Positions 6,184 through 8,683 of a DNA stretch of 8,683 bases are shown here, piece by piece. The stretch is taken from contig JANYHQ010000047.1 in assembly GCA_025358985.1 (NCBI GenBank), forward strand, positions 1 to 8,683, written 5' to 3'. This DNA is from Acidimicrobiales bacterium. GTDB taxonomy: Bacteria; Actinomycetota; Acidimicrobiia; Acidimicrobiales; JANYDT01. The position numbers were made by a program, and so were the translations under genes. Positions within the stretch are counted from its first letter, which is position 1; the number at the start of each line of letters is the position of its first letter. Under the pieces are notes generated by a model. That model ran no database searches. It saw only the letters and a list, made by a program, of their open reading frames with translations, and had not been told where the DNA came from.

Positions 6184-6441
6184 ATGGGTATCGATGATCT
6201 GAAGAACACCGCCGGCGACGCCGCCGACAGCGCCAAGGACACTGCTGCCAACGCCGCTGACCAAATCGGTGACAAGGGCGAGAGCTTCTTGGACAAAGCC
6301 AAGGATGCGGCGTCTGATTTGATGGACAAGGCCAAGGACGCTCTCGATGGTGACGGAGACGGCGAAGGCCCGTTGGACAAAGCCAAGGATGCCGCCAGTG
6401 GTCTGCTCGGCAAGGCTAAGGGACTGTTCAACAAAGACTGA
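6184..6441 (+). CDS. Small amphipathic helical repeat protein (LEA-like or MT0933-antitoxin-like)
   Basis: This 85-residue protein is rich in Ala, Asp and Lys, with no Cys, signal peptide or membrane segment. It is built of Lys-Ala/Asp-Ala helical repeats: LDKAKDAASDLMDKAKDAL at residues 36-54 is repeated as LDKAKDAASGLLGKAKGLF at 64-82, linked by the acidic DGDGDGEG. At DNA level, the 20-nt segments 6289-6308 and 6373-6392 are identical (period 84 bp), so the repeat is a recent in-frame duplication or is being kept the same. The composition recalls LEA/CsbD-like stress proteins and the small actinobacterial proteins named MT0933-like antitoxins. No toxin gene lies beside it, so stress-related or hypothetical is the safer label. 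It is transcribed away from the tRNA, with no partner in an operon. Confidence 0.85.
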   Translation: MGIDDLKNTAGDAADSAKDTAANAADQIGDKGESFLDKAKDAASDLMDKAKDALDGDGDGEGPLDKAKDAASGLLGKAKGLFNKD

Positions 6442-6465
6442 GGAACCAGAAACACAACGTTGACT

Positions 6466-6492
6466 GCAGCATTCCCGGTCGGACGGGGCTGC
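6466..6492. terminator. Possible bidirectional hairpin between convergent genes
   Basis: GCAGC (6466-6470) pairs with GCTGC (6488-6492), and inside it CCCG pairs with CGGG around a 6-base loop, with a 3-base bulge on the left. It sits in the 78-bp gap between the plus-strand helical-protein gene and the 3' end of the minus-strand CAP gene. No U-tract follows on either strand, so factor-independent termination is uncertain. Confidence 0.35.
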
Positions 6493-6519
6493 TTGGTCCC
6501 GGCGCTATGAAACCTGCGG

Positions 6520-7197
6520 CTAGTGCTTCTTCGTTGTCTTGGTGGTGGCCTTCGCAGTCTTCGGGCCCTTCTTGGGGGCAGCGGACAACGCCAATTCTGT
6601 GGGTGTTCTATTGGCGCTGGTTCCGGCCACTCGGGTAGCTGCCGCAGCAGCGTCCTGGCGGGCACATACGTTGTCCACATCCACAAAGCGCTGGGTGACG
6701 TAGATGACCTGGCCATCGCTGTCGGAGTCGTACACGATGCCAATGCCCACTTGATCGAAGTCAGGGTCCAAGAGGTTCTTGAGGTGCGCCGGGCTGGCCA
6801 CGAAAGCGTCGTGCAGAATGGGCACTTCGGGGCCTTCTCCCACGTTTTCGCCGATCTTGCACCACGGCCCCGAGACATCTGCGCGCATACGGGCTTCGGG
6901 CATGTGTGAGATCCCGCCAGCGGCGCGCATCTCGGTGGCCCATTGACGGGCACCGCGAACCAGTTCGTTGTTCACCTTCAGTGGACCGAGCCCTTTGGAA
7001 CCGCGCAGGTCATTGATTCGCTGAACGAACTCGGCTTCATCGGTGGGGCCATCTGTGGCGTGAGCGGCCCGATAAGTGGTGGCCACGCCGCCCAGGGTGA
7101 AAATGAGTGCCACCGCGCCAGCGCGCCAGCCCGCACCACGCCAGCGGCGAGGGGGGGCTTGTACGGTCATGGTGTTGCTGTTGAACACCGATGTCAC
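6520..7197 (-). CDS. Secreted CAP-domain (SCP/PR1-type) protein
   Basis: The gene encodes 225 residues from a GTG at 7197, chosen because AGGAG lies 5 nt upstream; an internal ATG at 7170 has no such site. The N-terminus is a signal peptide or single anchor: Arg-rich RRWRGAGWRAG, the hydrophobic AVALIFTLGGVA, and a likely cleavage after AHA (residue 47). The CAP domain covers about residues 53-170. It shows FVQRINDLRGSKGLGPLKV, the ISHMPE histidine motif, GENVGEGP, HLKNLLDPDFDQVGIGIV and a final beta strand (YVTQRFV). Cys residues in WCKIGEN and NVCAR could form a disulphide. The tail is low-complexity and Lys/Thr-rich, suggesting binding to an acidic surface. CAP proteins are extracellular with diverse, often unknown roles. 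It is monocistronic and convergent with the helical-protein gene. Confidence 0.92.
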   Translation of the reverse strand: MTSVFNSNTMTVQAPPRRWRGAGWRAGAVALIFTLGGVATTYRAAHATDGPTDEAEFVQRINDLRGSKGLGPLKVNNELVRGARQWATEMRAAGGISHMPEARMRADVSGPWCKIGENVGEGPEVPILHDAFVASPAHLKNLLDPDFDQVGIGIVYDSDSDGQVIYVTQRFVDVDNVCARQDAAAAATRVAGTSANRTPTELALSAAPKKGPKTAKATTKTTKKH

Positions 7198-7202
7198 GGG
7201 GT

Positions 7203-7207
7203 CTCCT
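7203..7207 (-). promoter_or_regulatory. Ribosome binding site for the CAP-protein GTG start
   Basis: AGGAG on the minus strand lies 5 nt before the GTG at 7197 and decides this start over the internal ATG at 7170. Confidence 0.7.
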
Positions 7208-7259
7208 CAGTGGACGTACATTCGTTTCGACTCCTACGCGGGCCTGCGCCCGTCCGCTG

Positions 7260-7288
7260 ACCGTAAAACGAACGCACTGAGTGGTCAA
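7260..7288 (-). promoter_or_regulatory. Promoter of the CAP-protein gene
   Basis: On the minus strand TTGACC (7288-7283; 5 of 6 to the -35 consensus) is followed after 17 bp by TACGGT (7265-7260), which fits the TAnnnT form of actinobacterial -10 elements. The start of transcription would be near 7253, giving a leader of about 55 nt with the AGGAG site at its end. Confidence 0.5.
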
Positions 7289-7349
7289 CGTCAGGGAGCG
7301 GGATTCACCAGACTGCATGACCGAAACAGCCCCTTTTGATCCGTTCGAC

Positions 7350-8171
7350 CTAGGGCGAAGCGCTCACAAAATCGATGAGTTGCTCTACCGCACCCACCAG
7401 TTCCGGCTCCAGATCCGCATATGAGCGCACGTTCGCCAGCAGTTGGCGCCACATTGCCTGCGGATCGGCAATCCCCAGGACAGCACATATTCCTGCTTTC
7501 CATGGCTGCCCTCGAGCAATGGTGGGCCACACTGGAATGCCCATCCGCTGTGGCCGCACAGCCTGCCAGACATCCACGAATGGCGTCCCTGTGACCAACA
7601 CATTCGGGTCCCGAACGGCGTCGGCCAAGCGTTGCTCTTTGGATCCCGGCACCAAATGGTCAACCAGCACACCAAGGCGTCGACTGGGGGCCGGATCAAA
7701 CACCGCAACATGCCGGGCCAGCAAATCGATCCCGTCGAGACGCTCCACCACTATGCCCTCCGCCCGCAGGTCGTCGCCCCACACCCGTTCCACCAGTTGG
7801 GCGTCGTGGATGCCCTCCACCCAGATCCGAGACGCTTGCGCCACCCTGGCCCGCGGCTGAGAGTGCGACGGCGCCAGTGACCCCGATGCGGTGCGAGACA
7901 CCACGATGCTGGCCACTGGTGGCGGTCGTACCAGCGTCACGCTGCGGCCCTCCACGCTGAATGCGCCAACCAGCAGACGCATCAGGCGCCGGTCACCCGA
8001 AGCACTCTGCACCACCACCGCATCGGCCTCCAGATCCACCACGAGTCCGCTGAATCGTGTGGCGCGATGGGTGACACTCATCCCGATGGTCACCACTACT
8101 TGGGGATAGCGCGTGGCGGCTCTTCCCTTACCATCCGGGTCGGGCGGCCCTCCCAGAACCCCTCCGGCCAC
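7350..8171 (-). CDS. DUF3097-family protein
   Basis: This complete 273-residue protein starts at a GTG at 8171, 2 bp after the stop of the TetR-family gene. The family is known to me only from Actinomycetota and has no established function. Marks are the start MAGGVLGGPPDPDGK, an N-terminal part of beta strands to about residue 85 (VEGRSVTLVRPP), and then a conserved C-terminal part. That part shows RIWVEGIHDAQLVERVWGDD at about residue 115, RRLGVLVDHLVPGSKEQR, VLVTGTPFVDVWQAVRP, and a near-terminal PWKAGICAVLG. The acidic WVEGxHD stretch and LGVLVDHLVPGSKE recall Toprim-like nucleotidyl-hydrolase folds, but I cannot confirm this. The spacing to the regulator implies co-transcription. Length and motif order are normal. 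Confidence 0.93.
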   Translation of the reverse strand: MAGGVLGGPPDPDGKGRAATRYPQVVVTIGMSVTHRATRFSGLVVDLEADAVVVQSASGDRRLMRLLVGAFSVEGRSVTLVRPPPVASIVVSRTASGSLAPSHSQPRARVAQASRIWVEGIHDAQLVERVWGDDLRAEGIVVERLDGIDLLARHVAVFDPAPSRRLGVLVDHLVPGSKEQRLADAVRDPNVLVTGTPFVDVWQAVRPQRMGIPVWPTIARGQPWKAGICAVLGIADPQAMWRQLLANVRSYADLEPELVGAVEQLIDFVSASP

Positions 8172-8173
8172 CG

Positions 8174-8683
8174 CTATACAGCCCGGGGACGGGCCTGGGT
8201 TGCTTCACTCAGATAGGTACCAATTCCCGCCCGGGTGTGCTGGCCGCCCAGCACGGTTCCCAGCTCGGCCAGGAGTTCTCGGCGGCGCCGAACCAGGATA
8301 CGGGGCGAGGCAGCCACGCCCAACTGGCGCAGTATCTCCACCTCGGTGGCCGCTCCAATCACCGTGGAATACCCCGACAGCAACACCAGACGGGCGTCGT
8401 GCGGGCGCAGTTCACCCGCTACCACGGCATCGCGCAGAAACGCCGTGGCCCGTCCTGCCAATGGTTCCAAGGCACCCAGTAATTCGTCCACGAAGGACCC
8501 ACCGAGGCGCACCACTTCTCGGGTGAGCCCCAGCAGTTCGGGCCGCCGACCGGCCAGTACGAACACCGCTCGCACCACTGCTTCCACTCGGTCAAACGCT
8601 GTTCCCTCCCCATTGAGACCCGCTTCCACCGCCTCGGTCACCTCGGCTTGGAGGCGCCGCGACACCTGGTCTTCCTTGCGCTC
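8174..8683 (-). CDS. TetR-family transcriptional regulator (5' end beyond window)
   Basis: The 169 visible residues are open to the window edge. The first residues, ERKEDQVSRRLQ, match the end of the TetR DNA-binding domain ('FGRKEDLV'), so the helix-turn-helix itself lies outside. A GTG at 8665 is a possible but poor start, because it would leave no DNA-binding domain. The remainder is all-helical ligand-binding/dimer domain (AFDRVEAVVRAVFVLAGRRP, ELLGLTREVVRLGGSFVDEL, FLRDAVVAGELRPHDARLVL), consistent with the acyl-CoA/lipid-type TetR subgroup, though the ligand cannot be told. Its stop at 8174 is 2 bp from the DUF3097 start, so the two are probably transcribed together. Confidence 0.87.
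   Translation of the reverse strand, partial: ERKEDQVSRRLQAEVTEAVEAGLNGEGTAFDRVEAVVRAVFVLAGRRPELLGLTREVVRLGGSFVDELLGALEPLAGRATAFLRDAVVAGELRPHDARLVLLSGYSTVIGAATEVEILRQLGVAASPRILVRRRRELLAELGTVLGGQHTRAGIGTYLSEATQARPRAV

Noticed and set aside
6184..6441. Calling the small helical protein the antitoxin of a toxin-antitoxin pair
   Set aside because: No toxin gene adjoins it; the resemblance is largely one of Ala/Asp/Lys composition.
5865..6953. Long minus-strand open frame of 362 codons
   Set aside because: It runs through the tRNA-Val gene (giving the typical false peptide AQLVEHRLHTAGVAGSSPVSPT), antisense to the helical-protein gene, and overlaps the CAP gene out of frame.
1..8683. CRISPR array, insertion sequence or replication origin
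   Set aside because: No regularly spaced repeats, transposase motifs, terminal inverted repeats or DnaA-box clusters were seen.

Overview
The window is GC-rich DNA from an Actinomycetota-like genome. The evidence is a complete DUF3097 protein (a family I know only from that phylum), GTG and TTG starts, very short or absent leaders, ATGA/GTGA gene overlaps, and an actinobacterial-type TadE/TadG pilus set. The class Acidimicrobiia is a guess. Almost everything is on the minus strand. Only the small helical protein and the DUF305 relic are on plus.

Layout, from low to high coordinates. (1) Positions 1-3386 hold a minus-strand heavy-metal operon: a CadC/SmtB-type ArsR repressor, then a P1B-2 Zn/Cd/Pb-exporting ATPase, then a divergent ZIP-family membrane protein cut by the window edge. 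The genes overlap, so the operon should be translationally coupled. An imperfect 24-bp palindrome sits just upstream of the repressor start and is the likely operator. (2) Divergent from it, 3429-3892 is a broken DUF305 gene with one in-frame TAG, one frameshift and a missing C-terminus. (3) Positions 3933-5509 hold a decayed cluster of small Tad (Flp pilus) genes: an N-truncated TadE-like ORF, a TadE-like gene with two frameshifts, a TadG-like gene with one frameshift in a run of five G, and a frameshifted membrane-protein relic. The gene overlaps survive although the frames do not. (4) Positions 5510-5983 carry no recognisable gene, and a tandem 11-bp repeat lies close to the tRNA. (5) A tRNA-Val(CAC) gene at 5984-6056 is read on minus, with its 3' end facing the decayed region. 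(6) From 6184 to the end the genes look intact and house-keeping-like: a small amphipathic repeat protein, a secreted CAP-domain protein, and a TetR regulator followed 2 bp later by DUF3097.

The best reading is a chromosomal backbone on the right and an island-like region on the left, 3' of tRNA-Val. The left side has an intact metal-efflux operon beside eroding pilus and DUF305 genes. No wholly new system is evident. The most useful leads are the pattern of lesions, the palindrome and its partial second copy, and the pairing of an exporter with a ZIP protein that lacks the usual metal-binding histidines.
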